From positions 15,929-79,928 of the forward strand of contig JBBQAO010000007.1 of NCBI GenBank assembly GCA_038316355.1: a stretch of DNA of 64,000 bases, given 5' to 3'. The notes beneath the pieces are model-generated. The model did not search any database. It had not been told where the DNA came from and worked only from the letters and a program-made list of their open reading frames with translations. The position numbers and the translations under genes are program-made. The DNA comes from Ga0077527 sp038316355. GTDB taxonomy: Bacteria; Pseudomonadota; Gammaproteobacteria; Burkholderiales; SG8-41. Below, piece after piece: positions 26,555 through 35,852 of the stretch. Each line of letters begins with the position of its first letter. Positions within the stretch are counted from its first letter, which is position 1.

Positions 26555-27454
26555 TCAGCTACTGACGCGACGCGTCGGCACCAGCTTCAGGCCTGCGGCC
26601 ACGTTGCGCCGGGCATGCGCCTCTTTTTCAGCGCTCAGTGCGCTGCGTGCGCCAGGCGGCGCAGTCCGCAGCGCAGGTTTGGCCTCGCGCTCGGCCAGAC
26701 GGATGAAGCCGGCAGCCAGCAACTCCTCCAGCAACTCGGTGTAATTCCGCGCGCCGCGGCTCGCCGGCGCATGTTCGAACACATCCTGGTTGGACGCCGG
26801 GCTCTCGGCGATGCTGACGTTTTCGGCAATGCGCGTGGCGCAGACTTCGTCGCCGTAACGCGCGCGCAACTGGCGCTCGATATCCCCCGACATCCGGCGC
26901 CGTGGATCGTAGCGGGTAATCAGGTAACGCCGCGGCACGCGCCGCTTCAACACCTGCTCCAGCGCTTTCAGCGTGCGCTCCAATTGCATTGCGCCCTTCA
27001 GCGCCAGATAGTCGGTCGAAATCGGAATGATCACGCCGTCAGCGGCAAACACGCTGCCCAGCGACAACACGCCCAGCATCGGGCAGGCATCCATCAGCAC
27101 CGGACGCGCCGCAGATTCGCGGTCGAGCGCGGCTGCCAGCCGGCCGAGTATTGCGGGCCCCTTGCCGAACTGGCTGTCGACTTTGGACAACTCGATATGT
27201 GAAGGCACCAGTTTCCAGCCGTTGCGTGTGCTGCAGGTCAGTGATGCCAGCGGCGTACCGTGCGCATACAGGCCGTAAATACTGGCTTCGGCGCGCGGCA
27301 CGATGACGCCGCAGACACTGGTCAGATGGGCTTGCGGATCCAGATCAATGACCAGCGGATCAACCCCGCGCCGTGCCAGCAGACCGGCAAGGTTCAGCGT
27401 GGTCGTCGTTTTGCCGACGCCGCCCTTCTGATTGAACACCGCGATACGCGCCAC
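26555..27454 (-). CDS. ParA-family ATPase (orphan)
   Basis: A roughly 299-residue P-loop ATPase of the ParA/MinD class. The deviant Walker A KGGVGKTT is at residues 10-17, VIDLDPQAHLTS forms the Walker A' segment and VLMDACPMLG the Walker B-like segment. The GTG at 27454 is preferred for its GGAGGGG ribosome site; an ATG eight codons earlier exists. No ParB gene is adjacent, so it may position a cellular cargo instead of segregating DNA. The C-terminal 60 residues are basic and may bind DNA or membrane. Paired repeats lie just upstream. Confidence 0.85.
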   Translation of the reverse strand: MARIAVFNQKGGVGKTTTTLNLAGLLARRGVDPLVIDLDPQAHLTSVCGVIVPRAEASIYGLYAHGTPLASLTCSTRNGWKLVPSHIELSKVDSQFGKGPAILGRLAAALDRESAARPVLMDACPMLGVLSLGSVFAADGVIIPISTDYLALKGAMQLERTLKALEQVLKRRVPRRYLITRYDPRRRMSGDIERQLRARYGDEVCATRIAENVSIAESPASNQDVFEHAPASRGARNYTELLEELLAAGFIRLAEREAKPALRTAPPGARSALSAEKEAHARRNVAAGLKLVPTRRVSS

Positions 27455-27530
27455 AGCCCCTCCACAAAGCGGGATCAATGAATGCTTCTGAATGTCCCCG
27501 CATTTTGCTCTTTAAATCAGTGTATTGGCA

Positions 27531-27556
27531 ACATATGCTGCGACACATATGCTGCG
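27531..27556. repeat. Two 12-base direct repeats upstream of ParA-like gene
   Basis: ACATATGCTGCG occurs twice, 14 bases apart (27531-27542, 27545-27556), about 80 bases upstream of the ParA-like start. Such iterons can be operators for ParA-type autoregulation, which is inference. The rest of the AT-rich gap from 27557 to 27987 shows nothing I can name. Confidence 0.55.
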
Positions 27557-27987
27557 GCATCGCGTGAAAAAGCCGGCACAAGCTGTGTTAAAAAAAGGCT
27601 GGCAATGCTTGCGGCGATTTTTCAGAAAAAATATTTATAAACAAATAGTTAGATGATGAAATGAACGATAGTGTATCCATCAACATCATGCCGCACCCGC
27701 CAAGGCTTTCGATACTCCTTCGCGATACACCTTCGATATCCCGATAACCCCGGGCCATCACCACCGTTCGAAGCGCCAGGGCGCAGTCCCTTGCCCGTCC
27801 CGGCCGAACAACATCAGATACAAATCCCCCGGTATGGGCGCTGCGCAAATCCAGCCAAACAGCAGTACAAGCACTTAAAAAGCGGGGCCGACATGCAATG
27901 CTGCGATGGCTGCAAACCACTTTGCAACCGGTAGCGAGTGCCGCTGAATTCGTATATCCTCGCAGCAAAATTAAAAGGGGTGTGGAA

Positions 27988-28128
27988 ATGGCATTTTATG
28001 CGTTCTATGTCATTGCAGTAGTGGTACTGGTCTTGCATTTTACCGGCTGGCTTAAACGAAACAACCTTGAATGGCTGGTGCTTGCCCTCGCTGTCGCTGT
28101 GTTCCCCGTGGTCATTTTCCTGCGCTGA
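27988..28128 (+). CDS. Small two-helix membrane protein
   Basis: A 46-residue protein with two hydrophobic helices (MAFYAFYVIAVVVLVLHF and LEWLVLALAVAVFPVVIFL) and a short basic loop, WLKRNN, between them. GGGGTGTGGAA upstream gives a reasonable ribosome site. The function is unknown. The hydrophobic pattern and clean start make it likely to be real. Confidence 0.55.
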   Translation: MAFYAFYVIAVVVLVLHFTGWLKRNNLEWLVLALAVAVFPVVIFLR

Positions 28129-28164
28129 TCGGTTTTCCCGACAACGCCGGGTTTCCCCGCCGCG

Positions 28165-28908
28165 TCACTTTGCCAGCAGGCTGATCCCACTGGCGAGCAG
28201 CATCACCGCCAGTATTTTCGAGAACGTTTCGCTGTTGACCCGGTTGCCGAGGCGCTCGCCGACCACGGTCCCCGCCCACATCAGCGGCAGCAAGGCGGCA
28301 AACAGCAGCAGTGCCGTCCTATCGTAAAACCCGGCCCAGGCATAACCGCCGATACGGACAACCATTTCGGTAAACCACAAAGCCGCGACCGTCGCGCGAA
28401 AGCCGGCACGGCCGATGCCGCGGGCGTTGATGTAAATCACCACCAGCGTCCCGCCACCGCCGCCGAACAGGGTGTCAAAAAAACTGCCGAAAAAACCCAC
28501 CGGCAGCGCCCAGCGTTGCGAACAGCGCAACTGCGGCAGGCCGAGCGCGCTGACGGCGAGCATGTAGCAGGAGTAACACACCAGGAACGCGCCCAGCATG
28601 ATCACCAGCATGCGGTTGTCGAGCCGGGCAAACAACCACAACCCCAGCAATGCGCCAATGATGGTCGGGGGCACCAGCAGGCGCAGCTCCGCCCACACCA
28701 CCTCGCGCCGGTCGCGGATGACCAGAATCACAAACAGCACGAACACCAGCAGGCTGCACAACGGCACCACGAGCTGCAGCGGAATTACAAAGGCCAGTAG
28801 CGGCACGGCGATCATGCCTGCACCAAAACCTGACATGCCGCGCACGACAAAGGCGAGGAAAAATACCGTCGCGATCCATGCCATCTGGAACCAGCTCAGG
28901 TCAAACAT
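28165..28908 (-). CDS. TauE/SafE family sulfite/sulfonate exporter 1
   Basis: A 247-residue polytopic inner-membrane protein with about eight hydrophobic segments. The family signature GMSGFGAGMIAVPLLAFVIPL lies near residues 24-44 and its repeat GFFGSFFDTLFGGGGGTLVVIYI near 138-160. TauE/SafE proteins move sulfite, sulfoacetate or related anions; the substrate here is unknown. It lies six bases downstream of a close paralogue, suggesting a two-gene transporter unit in an operon with MFS genes. Confidence 0.88.
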   Translation of the reverse strand: MFDLSWFQMAWIATVFFLAFVVRGMSGFGAGMIAVPLLAFVIPLQLVVPLCSLLVFVLFVILVIRDRREVVWAELRLLVPPTIIGALLGLWLFARLDNRMLVIMLGAFLVCYSCYMLAVSALGLPQLRCSQRWALPVGFFGSFFDTLFGGGGGTLVVIYINARGIGRAGFRATVAALWFTEMVVRIGGYAWAGFYDRTALLLFAALLPLMWAGTVVGERLGNRVNSETFSKILAVMLLASGISLLAK

Positions 28909-28914
28909 CGCATA

Positions 28915-29661
28915 TCACTTGAAAACCAGAGCTGCGCCGCTGACCAGCAACACGGCGCCCACTGCGCGGTTAAACAAGGCCTGGTCAAAACGGCGGATCA
29001 GCCGCACACCAAACCATGACCCGACCAGCATCAGCGGCAGCGCCGTCGCGAGCAACATCAATGCATGCGCATCATAGAGGCCGAACACGGCATAACCGGC
29101 GATGCGCACCAGCCCCTGGAACAGCATGATGGTGGTGATCGTGACCCGGAACACATCCTTCGCCAGCCGCGCCGCATTCAGGTAGATCACGAACAGCGGT
29201 CCGGCTGCACCGCCGAACAGCGCACCAATCAGACCCGCCGAGAAGCTGGTCACCACAGCCACCGCCAGCATCCAGCGCAACGGCACCGCAGGCGTGCGCC
29301 CGGCAAACAGCATGGTGTACAGCGCGTAGACGATGACAAAAATACCCAGTGCGCGGCCCAGCGGCTGCGGATCGATCTGCGTCAGGAAATACATGCCGAT
29401 GAAGACGCCGATCAGGCTGCCGGGCAGCACGCGGCGGATTTCCTTCCAGGCAATCAGGCGCCAGTCGGTGATGCCCTGGCCGATTGATGACAGTATGTTG
29501 AGCACGGTCACCACCGGCACCGTCACCGGTAGCGGAAAAACCAGCGCCAGCAACGGCACGGCAATCGCTCCACCGCCGAATCCGGTGCCGCCGCGCACCG
29601 CGAACGCCACTGCAATCACCACCACGCAGAACACCATCTGCAGGACGCTCAATGACTCCAT
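28915..29661 (-). CDS. TauE/SafE family sulfite/sulfonate exporter 2
   Basis: A 248-residue paralogue with RGGTGFGGGAIAVPLLALVFPL near residues 23-44 and SFSAGLIGALFGGAAGPLFVIYL as the internal repeat. The ATG at 29661 shares one base with the MFS stop upstream (TGATG). The two TauE/SafE proteins differ enough to suggest a heteromer or distinct substrates. It is read as the fourth gene of an apparent five-gene transport operon (33347 to 28165). Confidence 0.88.
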   Translation of the reverse strand: MESLSVLQMVFCVVVIAVAFAVRGGTGFGGGAIAVPLLALVFPLPVTVPVVTVLNILSSIGQGITDWRLIAWKEIRRVLPGSLIGVFIGMYFLTQIDPQPLGRALGIFVIVYALYTMLFAGRTPAVPLRWMLAVAVVTSFSAGLIGALFGGAAGPLFVIYLNAARLAKDVFRVTITTIMLFQGLVRIAGYAVFGLYDAHALMLLATALPLMLVGSWFGVRLIRRFDQALFNRAVGAVLLVSGAALVFK

Positions 29662-30875
29662 CAGGTCTCTCCGCGCTCCGCGCGCCGCGCCGCATGCAGG
29701 GCCAGAAAAATGACCGCCACCATCACCGCCATGGCACCGTAAGTCCATGCGTAACTGCCCAGCAAGGCGTAGACCAGCGTGAACGCCGTGGGGCCCGCGA
29801 GTATGCCGGCGAAGTTCCACACCATCGCACCGCCGGTCGCGATGCTGATCTCCCCTGGTGGACTGCGCCGCGCAACCTCTGCGGTGTACAAACCGTTCCA
29901 GCCGATGGCGGTCGCGCCGAACACCGCGAACAGCAGCGCGGTCAGCGGCACCGGCCAATCCGGCCGGAGAAACGCGATGACAGCACAGCACAGCAACATG
30001 CCGCCGGTCAGCCATTGCAGCACGCGCAGACTGTCACCGGTGCGGTCAGCCAGCCAGCCCCAGGCGATACGGCCCAGGACACCGAAAATCTGCGCCACCG
30101 ACAGCATCAGCCCGGCCTCGATCAGCGTGTACTCCGCTTCCTCGACCAGCATGATCACGGTGAAGGTGCTGACACAGAGCTGCACAAACGCCATGCCGAA
30201 TGCAGCGACACCCAGCCAGCGCAACGCGGGCAGCCGCCACACCAGCCGCACCCCCTCAAACACCCGCGCCCGCACCGGCAGATCGGGGCGCCGGTCGTCA
30301 TCCCAGCGCTCACGCACCAGTTGCAGTGCCAGCAAGGTCGCCAGCGCCGACAGCAGCACCAGCGCCAGGGCCCATCTCCAGCCCCAGGTCAGCGTGATCG
30401 CCGGTGCGACCAGCGCCATCAGCGCCCAGGCCAGCGGCACGCCGGTCTGCTTCAGCGAAAAAATGAAGTTGCGGTGTTGCGGCGGACTGAAGCGGAACAG
30501 CAGGTGCGCCGCCGCCGGCAGGTTGATGCTCATCGCAACGCCGATAAACACCGAAGTCACCACCAGTGCAGCAACACTGGCATGAAATCCCGCCGCAAGC
30601 CCGACCATGCAGCAGGCCATGCCGATCTGGGTGGTGCGGCAACCGCCGTAACGCGCAACCATCCAGGTGAACAGCATCGATCCGAGCAGCGCCGCACCGT
30701 AAATCAGGCTCATCTGGTAACCGATCAGCGACGCCTGCACACCGAGCGTGCGCGCGAGCTCCGGAGCGATCACCGGGAACACCGCCGCCCCCATCGCCCC
30801 GGCCACCTGTGCTGCGGTGGTCGCAGCCACCACTGCGGCAACAGACGGCGCGGGAGCGGCGGCAGTCGCGCTCAT
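29661..30875 (-). CDS. MFS transporter A
   Basis: A 404-residue, 12-helix major facilitator. Marks shared with the other three MFS genes here are FSLKQTGVPLAWALMAL in the fifth helix region and AIGWNGLYTAEVARRSPPGEISIATGG near helix 10. WGWLADRTGDSL is a variant of the family loop motif. The ATG at 30875 overlaps the upstream stop as ATGA. The substrate is unknown; organic anions are likely, given the catabolic neighbours. Confidence 0.85.
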   Translation of the reverse strand: MSATAAAPAPSVAAVVAATTAAQVAGAMGAAVFPVIAPELARTLGVQASLIGYQMSLIYGAALLGSMLFTWMVARYGGCRTTQIGMACCMVGLAAGFHASVAALVVTSVFIGVAMSINLPAAAHLLFRFSPPQHRNFIFSLKQTGVPLAWALMALVAPAITLTWGWRWALALVLLSALATLLALQLVRERWDDDRRPDLPVRARVFEGVRLVWRLPALRWLGVAAFGMAFVQLCVSTFTVIMLVEEAEYTLIEAGLMLSVAQIFGVLGRIAWGWLADRTGDSLRVLQWLTGGMLLCCAVIAFLRPDWPVPLTALLFAVFGATAIGWNGLYTAEVARRSPPGEISIATGGAMVWNFAGILAGPTAFTLVYALLGSYAWTYGAMAVMVAVIFLALHAARRAERGET

Positions 30876-32107
30876 GCTGCGCGCTCCGCGCGCAGCGCCA
30901 GCGCAGCGAGGATCGCGCTGATCACGGCCACCAGCGCGAGTACGCCGAAGGTCATCGTATAACTGCCGATCCAGCGATACGTCGCCGCAAACAGTGCCGG
31001 GCCGACGAGGATGCCGCCGAAGACCCACACCATCATGCCGCCGGTTGCGACACTGACCATGCCCGGCGGGCTGAAGCGCGCGATTTGCGCGTGCATCACG
31101 CCGTTCCAGCCGTAGGCGACCATGCCGAACAACACATAAAACGCCGCCAGCGCGGGTACCGGCCAGCTCCCGGAAATGAACATGCTTGCGAGGCAACCCA
31201 CAGCCGCAATCAAGCTGCTCACCACCAGCGCGGCAATGGCCCGGCCGCTGCGATCGGCGACCCAGCCGAACACCAGCCGCCCCGCCATGCCGGCCACCTG
31301 CACCAGCGACAGCATCGCACCGGCTGCGACCAGGCCGTAACCGCCTTCCTGCACCAGCATATTGACGGTGAAGCTGCCGAGGCACAGTTGGACGAAGGAA
31401 AAGAAAAAGCCCGCCATGGCCAGGTAACGCAGCGTCGCGTAACGCCACAACACCACAACGCCGGACAGCATATTGGTCTGCGCTGCCGCACGGGGATTAC
31501 GATCATCGTCCCAATCCCTGCGCCAGCGCTCCAGCAGCAGAGCGCCGGCCACCGAATACAGCAACACTGCCAGCAGGGACACGCGCCAGCTGAACGCCAG
31601 GCTCAGCGCCGGCGCAACCAGCGCAATGGTCGCCCAGCCCAGCGGCACGCCGGTCTGCTTGATCGAAAAAATCAGGTTGCGGTGTTTGGGCGGGCCGAAA
31701 CGGAACAGCAGATGCGACGCGCCGGCGGCCGCCAGCGCGGTGCTGGCACCGACAAAAATCGCCGCCAGCGGCATCAGCAGCAGCTGCCCCGCGAGACCGG
31801 CAATCATGCCAGCGGCGCACAACCACAGGGAACACTGCATCGCCCGGCAGGCGCCCCAGCGCAATACCACCGTACCGACAGAACCCGACATCAGCACCGC
31901 AGCACCGAACAGAATGCTGATCTGGTAACCGACCCAGGACGCGTCGACGCCGAGCATCTGTGCCAGCTGCGGCGCAATCACCGGAAAGATCGCAATGCCC
32001 ATCGCCGACGCGATCTGCGCCGCCATCGTCACCAGCACCACGACCGTAATCGACGGCGGTGCAATCATCGCAAGATCCGTCCTTGACGTCTCCGGGGCAT
32101 GCGTCAT
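30872..32107 (-). CDS. MFS transporter B
   Basis: A 411-residue paralogue with FSIKQTGVPLGWATIAL and AYGWNGVMHAQIARFSPPGMVSVATGG. Twelve hydrophobic segments are visible. The ATG at 32107 lies four bases after the preceding stop; an internal ATG 13 codons later is an alternative start. It sits in tandem with MFS A and C, so the three arose by duplication and divergence. Confidence 0.85.
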   Translation of the reverse strand: MTHAPETSRTDLAMIAPPSITVVVLVTMAAQIASAMGIAIFPVIAPQLAQMLGVDASWVGYQISILFGAAVLMSGSVGTVVLRWGACRAMQCSLWLCAAGMIAGLAGQLLLMPLAAIFVGASTALAAAGASHLLFRFGPPKHRNLIFSIKQTGVPLGWATIALVAPALSLAFSWRVSLLAVLLYSVAGALLLERWRRDWDDDRNPRAAAQTNMLSGVVVLWRYATLRYLAMAGFFFSFVQLCLGSFTVNMLVQEGGYGLVAAGAMLSLVQVAGMAGRLVFGWVADRSGRAIAALVVSSLIAAVGCLASMFISGSWPVPALAAFYVLFGMVAYGWNGVMHAQIARFSPPGMVSVATGGMMVWVFGGILVGPALFAATYRWIGSYTMTFGVLALVAVISAILAALALRAERAA

Positions 32108-32111
32108 GCGC

Positions 32112-33347
32112 TCAGCCGTCGCGCCGCGTCGCCAGTTGCGCGAGCAGCAGCAGGCCAAAGGCGGCGATGGCAGATGCCGTCACCAGCAGAAAGGTGTTGC
32201 TGTAACTGCCGATGCCACCGTAGGCCGCGGCGAATGCTGCCGGCCCGATCAGCACGCCGGCAAATACAAAAAAAGTGGTGCCCGCGGCCACCACGCTGGC
32301 CATGCCCGGCGGACTGAGGCGCGCCGCTTCAGCATGGAATACCCCGTTCCAGCCCACTGCAGTCACACCAATTACAAAAAACAATAAATAAATCAATAAT
32401 TTATTCCAGGCCGGATCAAAAAATACCAGTGCCAGCGTGGAAGCGATGGTAATCACGCAGATGATCATCAACACGGTCAGGCTGCTGCCGAGGCGATCCG
32501 CCAGCCAGCCCCAGCAGATGCGCGCAACCGAACCGCCAATCTGCACCACCGACAGCATCACCCCGGCTTCAACCAGGCCCATGCTGCCCTCGGCCACCAG
32601 ATAGACCACGGTGAAACTCAGCACGCAACGCTGGATGCCGGAAAAAATCATCGCCACCAGTGAAATCCAGCGCAAACCCGCCTGGTGCCAAACCAGCGGC
32701 ACGCCGCCGAAGGCCGCGCGATCGCCATGCCCGGTACCGCCCCGGTCACTGTCCCATCGTGCGCGATGACTCTGGATAAAAATCAGCAGCCCCGCGATCA
32801 GCGCCACGATCATCACCAGCGACCAGTGGAAGCCGTAATGCACGGCGATTGCCGGCGCGGTCAGCGACGTGATCACGCCGCCCACCGGAACACCGGTCTG
32901 CTTGATCGAAAACATGATATTGCGCCGCTGCGGCGGCGTATAGGTCACCAGCATGTGCGCCGCCGCCGAGTTGATCATGCCCATGCCCATGCCGATGAAC
33001 ACCGATCCGAGCGCAATCGCGGTGATGTACGGCAGCGCAAACAGCAGCAGACCGGCGCCGCAACACAGGATGGACAACTGTGTGGTCCGCGCCGCGCCGA
33101 AACTCAACACGGCATTGCCGCCGAACATCGTAGCCAGTGTGGCAGCGCCGAAGGTCAGGCTGACCTGATAACCGATCAGGATCGGACTGACGCCGAGCGA
33201 CTCCGCCAGTTTCGGCGCAATCGTCGGCAACAGGATGTTCGACATCGCCACGATCATCTGGGCCAGTGTCGCAACTGCAACAACAACCCAGGGACCGGGC
33301 ATGGCAACGGCTTTGTTCAAGACAGTTTCTTTTTGTTGTGCAGGCAA
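32112..33347 (-). CDS. MFS transporter C
   Basis: A 411-residue paralogue and the first gene of the leftward transport operon. It shows FSIKQTGVPVGGVITSL and AVGWNGVFHAEAARLSPPGMASV. The start is a TTG at 33347 or the ATG at 33302, and neither has a strong ribosome site. It is divergent from a GntR-family regulator at 33483, which probably controls both directions through sites in the 135-base gap. Confidence 0.82.
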   Translation of the reverse strand: MPAQQKETVLNKAVAMPGPWVVVAVATLAQMIVAMSNILLPTIAPKLAESLGVSPILIGYQVSLTFGAATLATMFGGNAVLSFGAARTTQLSILCCGAGLLLFALPYITAIALGSVFIGMGMGMINSAAAHMLVTYTPPQRRNIMFSIKQTGVPVGGVITSLTAPAIAVHYGFHWSLVMIVALIAGLLIFIQSHRARWDSDRGGTGHGDRAAFGGVPLVWHQAGLRWISLVAMIFSGIQRCVLSFTVVYLVAEGSMGLVEAGVMLSVVQIGGSVARICWGWLADRLGSSLTVLMIICVITIASTLALVFFDPAWNKLLIYLLFFVIGVTAVGWNGVFHAEAARLSPPGMASVVAAGTTFFVFAGVLIGPAAFAAAYGGIGSYSNTFLLVTASAIAAFGLLLLAQLATRRDG

Positions 33348-33445
33348 ACCTGCGCTGCGGGAGTCAGTGCATTGTGGTGACTGCGGCTACGCGATGCAAG
33401 ACGCATTTTCACGATGCGGTCTTGCGCGGTCTGCGACCGCAACAT

Positions 33446-33460
33446 TGACATGTCAGACAT
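33446..33460. promoter_or_regulatory. Probable GntR operator
   Basis: TGACATGTCA (33446-33455) and ATGTCAGACAT (33450-33460) are overlapping palindromes. The second has the GT-N3-AC core typical of FadR/FCD-type GntR operators. They lie 23 bases upstream of the regulator's ATG, which fits autoregulation. Confidence 0.5.
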
Positions 33461-33482
33461 CATTTACTAATATTTCAGCAAC

Positions 33483-34184
33483 ATGACCGTCGCAGGCGCA
33501 AAAACCATCCCGCTGCTCACTGACCGCGCCTACGAGCGCATCAAGCACGACATCATCTGCTGCCTCTATGCCCCGGGCACGGAGATATCGGAAGCGCAGT
33601 TGTGCGCCCAGTACAAGCTCGGCAAGGCGCCCGTGCGCATGGCCCTGTCGCGGCTGGCGCACGATGGCCTGGTACGCGCCATTCCCCGCCGCGGCTACAT
33701 GGTGACCCCGGTCACACTGCAGGACATTCACGATGTGTTTGAACTGCGGCTGTTGCTGGAACCCGTTGCAGCAAGAATGGCTGCGGGTCGCGTCGATGCG
33801 CAGCGGCTGCGCATGCTCGATGACATCTGCCGCGAGGGTTACCAGACCGGCAACGCCAAAAGCACCGCGCGTTTCCTCGACGCCAACAAGGCCTTCCACG
33901 TCACGATCGCGCAGGCGGCAGGCAATGCACGGCTGGCCGGCGCGATCGATCAACTGCTCGACGAAATGACCCGGCTGCTACACCTCGGACTCGGTTCGCG
34001 CAACCGCAGTCAGGAAATGCAGCACGAACACCGCACGCTGGTCAAAGCACTGGGCCGCGGCGACGGCGACACGGCGGCCAACATCTGCCGCGAACAGATC
34101 GAGGCCGCACGCAGCATGGTGCTCGGCGCCATACTCACCAGCAAATCGGTGATGAACCTGCCGATCACGGCGGACAGCAAATGA
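33483..34184 (+). CDS. GntR family transcriptional regulator (FCD domain)
   Basis: A 233-residue regulator. The N-terminal winged helix-turn-helix (about 14-76) shows DRAYERIKHDIICCLYAPG, KLGKAPVRMALSRLAHDGLV and RRGYMVTPV. The FCD ligand domain follows (DVFELRLLLEPVAARMAA, FHVTIAQAAGN, HEHRTLVKAL) with the His residues that bind metal or ligand. FCD regulators usually sense organic acids and repress the neighbouring catabolic genes. Its stop overlaps the start of the dioxygenase-like gene (ATGA). Confidence 0.9.
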   Translation: MTVAGAKTIPLLTDRAYERIKHDIICCLYAPGTEISEAQLCAQYKLGKAPVRMALSRLAHDGLVRAIPRRGYMVTPVTLQDIHDVFELRLLLEPVAARMAAGRVDAQRLRMLDDICREGYQTGNAKSTARFLDANKAFHVTIAQAAGNARLAGAIDQLLDEMTRLLHLGLGSRNRSQEMQHEHRTLVKALGRGDGDTAANICREQIEAARSMVLGAILTSKSVMNLPITADSK

Positions 34185-34687
34185 ATGCCCCGCTGCAGCG
34201 CCTGGTTGAACGCATGAACGCAGCGATCATCGCTCCATCCGGTGAACTGCCCTCGCTGGTCACCGCAGCGCTCGAAGAATCCATCGACCGCCCGGACTGG
34301 CTGACGCCGGAACAGTGCCGCCCCAGCCACGATCACTACACGCGCCATGTGCTTTATGGCGATCCGGATGGTCGTTACACCATCGTCGCCATCGTCTGGG
34401 GTGAGCGGCAGCGCAGCCCCATCCACGCCCACCACACCTGGTGCGGCGTCGGCGTCTACCGCGGCAAGATCAGCGAAGCGCTGTATCGCGAGAATGTAGA
34501 CGGCGGCCCGCCGGTGTTGTCGAACATCGCCGTGCGCGGCGCAGGCACCCTGAGCTTCGACCAGCCGAATGACAGTATCCACCGCATTGCCAACAACGAA
34601 TCCGACGCAGCGGTGTCGATCCATATCTATGGCGTAGACCGCGTCAGAATCACCACCGGCGTCAACCGCGTGCTGGGCTGGGCATGA
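34181..34687 (+). CDS. Cysteine dioxygenase-like thiol dioxygenase 2
   Basis: A 168-residue cupin, shorter paralogue of the protein at 5549. IHAHHTWCGVGVYRG supplies the H-x-H iron ligands, DSIHRIANNESDAAVSIHIYG the third His and the partner His. It is translationally coupled to the GntR regulator and heads the catabolic run to 46785, so it is probably part of the regulated pathway. The substrate is probably a small thiol, but this is inferred from the family only. Confidence 0.8.
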   Translation: MNAPLQRLVERMNAAIIAPSGELPSLVTAALEESIDRPDWLTPEQCRPSHDHYTRHVLYGDPDGRYTIVAIVWGERQRSPIHAHHTWCGVGVYRGKISEALYRENVDGGPPVLSNIAVRGAGTLSFDQPNDSIHRIANNESDAAVSIHIYGVDRVRITTGVNRVLGWA

Positions 34688-34834
34688 GCACGGGAAAAAC
34701 CGGATAATCCAAAGCATCCGACAATCAATGGGCAGCGCGCCGCTTGCGGTCGCTGCCGTTGCAGTCAGAGAATGAACAGAATCTAACGCGTTTTAATCAA
34801 CGACGCTTTAACAACGATCAGACTGGAGAACGGC

Positions 34835-35839
34835 ATGAAAGCAGTAGTACTGCGGGAACACGGCGGCCTGGACAAACTGGAATACGTAGGCGATTTTCCG
34901 GATCCTGTCGTCGTCGAAGGCCATGTGGTGATCAGCGTCGGCGCAACCTCTTTCAACTACCACGACGTGTTCACGGTGCGCGGCATGCCCGGCATCAAGG
35001 TGCCGTTCCCGATGATCATCGGCCTCGACATCGCCGGTGAAATCCTCGAAGTCGGCGCCGGCGTTTCCGGCTGGAAACCCGGCGACCGCGTGCTGGTCAA
35101 TCCGCTGAACAAGAAAAAAGGCCTGATGGGCGAAATGATGCATGGCGGCCTCGCGGAAAAGTGCCTGGTCGCGGCCGATCAGTTGATCAAAATGCCGGAT
35201 GACGTCAGTTACGAGCAGGCGGCATCGCTGCCGGTGGCCTACGGCACCGCGCACCGCATGATCATCACCCACAACACCATCAAAAAAGGCGACAGGGTGC
35301 TGGTGCTCGGTGCCAGCGGCGGTGTTGGTACCGGCTGCGTATTGCTGGCCAAGATGCTCGGCGCCGAAGTCATCGCCTGCGCGTCGAGTGCCGACAAGAT
35401 TCAGCGCTTGAAAGAGCTCGGCGCCGATCATGTGATCAACTACAAGGAAACCGACTTCTCCAAATGGGCTGTGGAAAAATTCGGCAAGCCGCAGCGCCGG
35501 AATTATGAAGGCGGCGTCGATGTGGTGATCAACTTCACCGGCGGCGACACCTGGGCGCCGTCGCTGAAATGCGTCAAGCGCGGCGGCAAAATTCTCGTCT
35601 GCGGCGCCACCGCGGGTTATGACCCGAAGGAAGACCTGCGTTATGTGTGGAGCTTCGAGCTGCAGATCATCGGCTCCAACAGTTTCTACGACGAAAACCT
35701 GAAAGCGCTGATGGACCTGATCCAGCAGGGCAAGATGAAACCGGTGATCGACGAGGTGCTGCCGCTGGAGCAGGCCGCCAAAGGGCTGAAGCTGATCGAA
35801 GACCGCGAAGTGTTCGGCAAAGTCATCATCAAACCTTGA
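34835..35839 (+). CDS. MDR family oxidoreductase (zinc-free quinone oxidoreductase type)
   Basis: A 334-residue medium-chain reductase. The N-terminal domain has MIIGLDIAGEILEVGAGVSGWKPGDRV, and the Rossmann motif is LVLGASGGVGTGCVLLAKMLGA. The GHE zinc ligands are absent. CVKRGGKILVCGATAGYDPKEDL is conserved among these enzymes. GGAG precedes the ATG. It may reduce an enoyl or acryloyl-type intermediate of the pathway. It is separated from the CoA ligase by a repeat element. Confidence 0.83.
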   Translation: MKAVVLREHGGLDKLEYVGDFPDPVVVEGHVVISVGATSFNYHDVFTVRGMPGIKVPFPMIIGLDIAGEILEVGAGVSGWKPGDRVLVNPLNKKKGLMGEMMHGGLAEKCLVAADQLIKMPDDVSYEQAASLPVAYGTAHRMIITHNTIKKGDRVLVLGASGGVGTGCVLLAKMLGAEVIACASSADKIQRLKELGADHVINYKETDFSKWAVEKFGKPQRRNYEGGVDVVINFTGGDTWAPSLKCVKRGGKILVCGATAGYDPKEDLRYVWSFELQIIGSNSFYDENLKALMDLIQQGKMKPVIDEVLPLEQAAKGLKLIEDREVFGKVIIKP

Positions 35840-35852
35840 AAACAACACCTTG

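Noticed and set aside
27588..27968. Open frame of 126 codons in the AT-rich gap
   Set aside because: Codon use is unlike its neighbours, and no start signal or domain is seen.
30876..31448. Upstream extension of MFS A to 595 codons
   Set aside because: The added part is antisense-like or off-frame sequence inside MFS B; ATG 30875 overlaps the upstream stop neatly.
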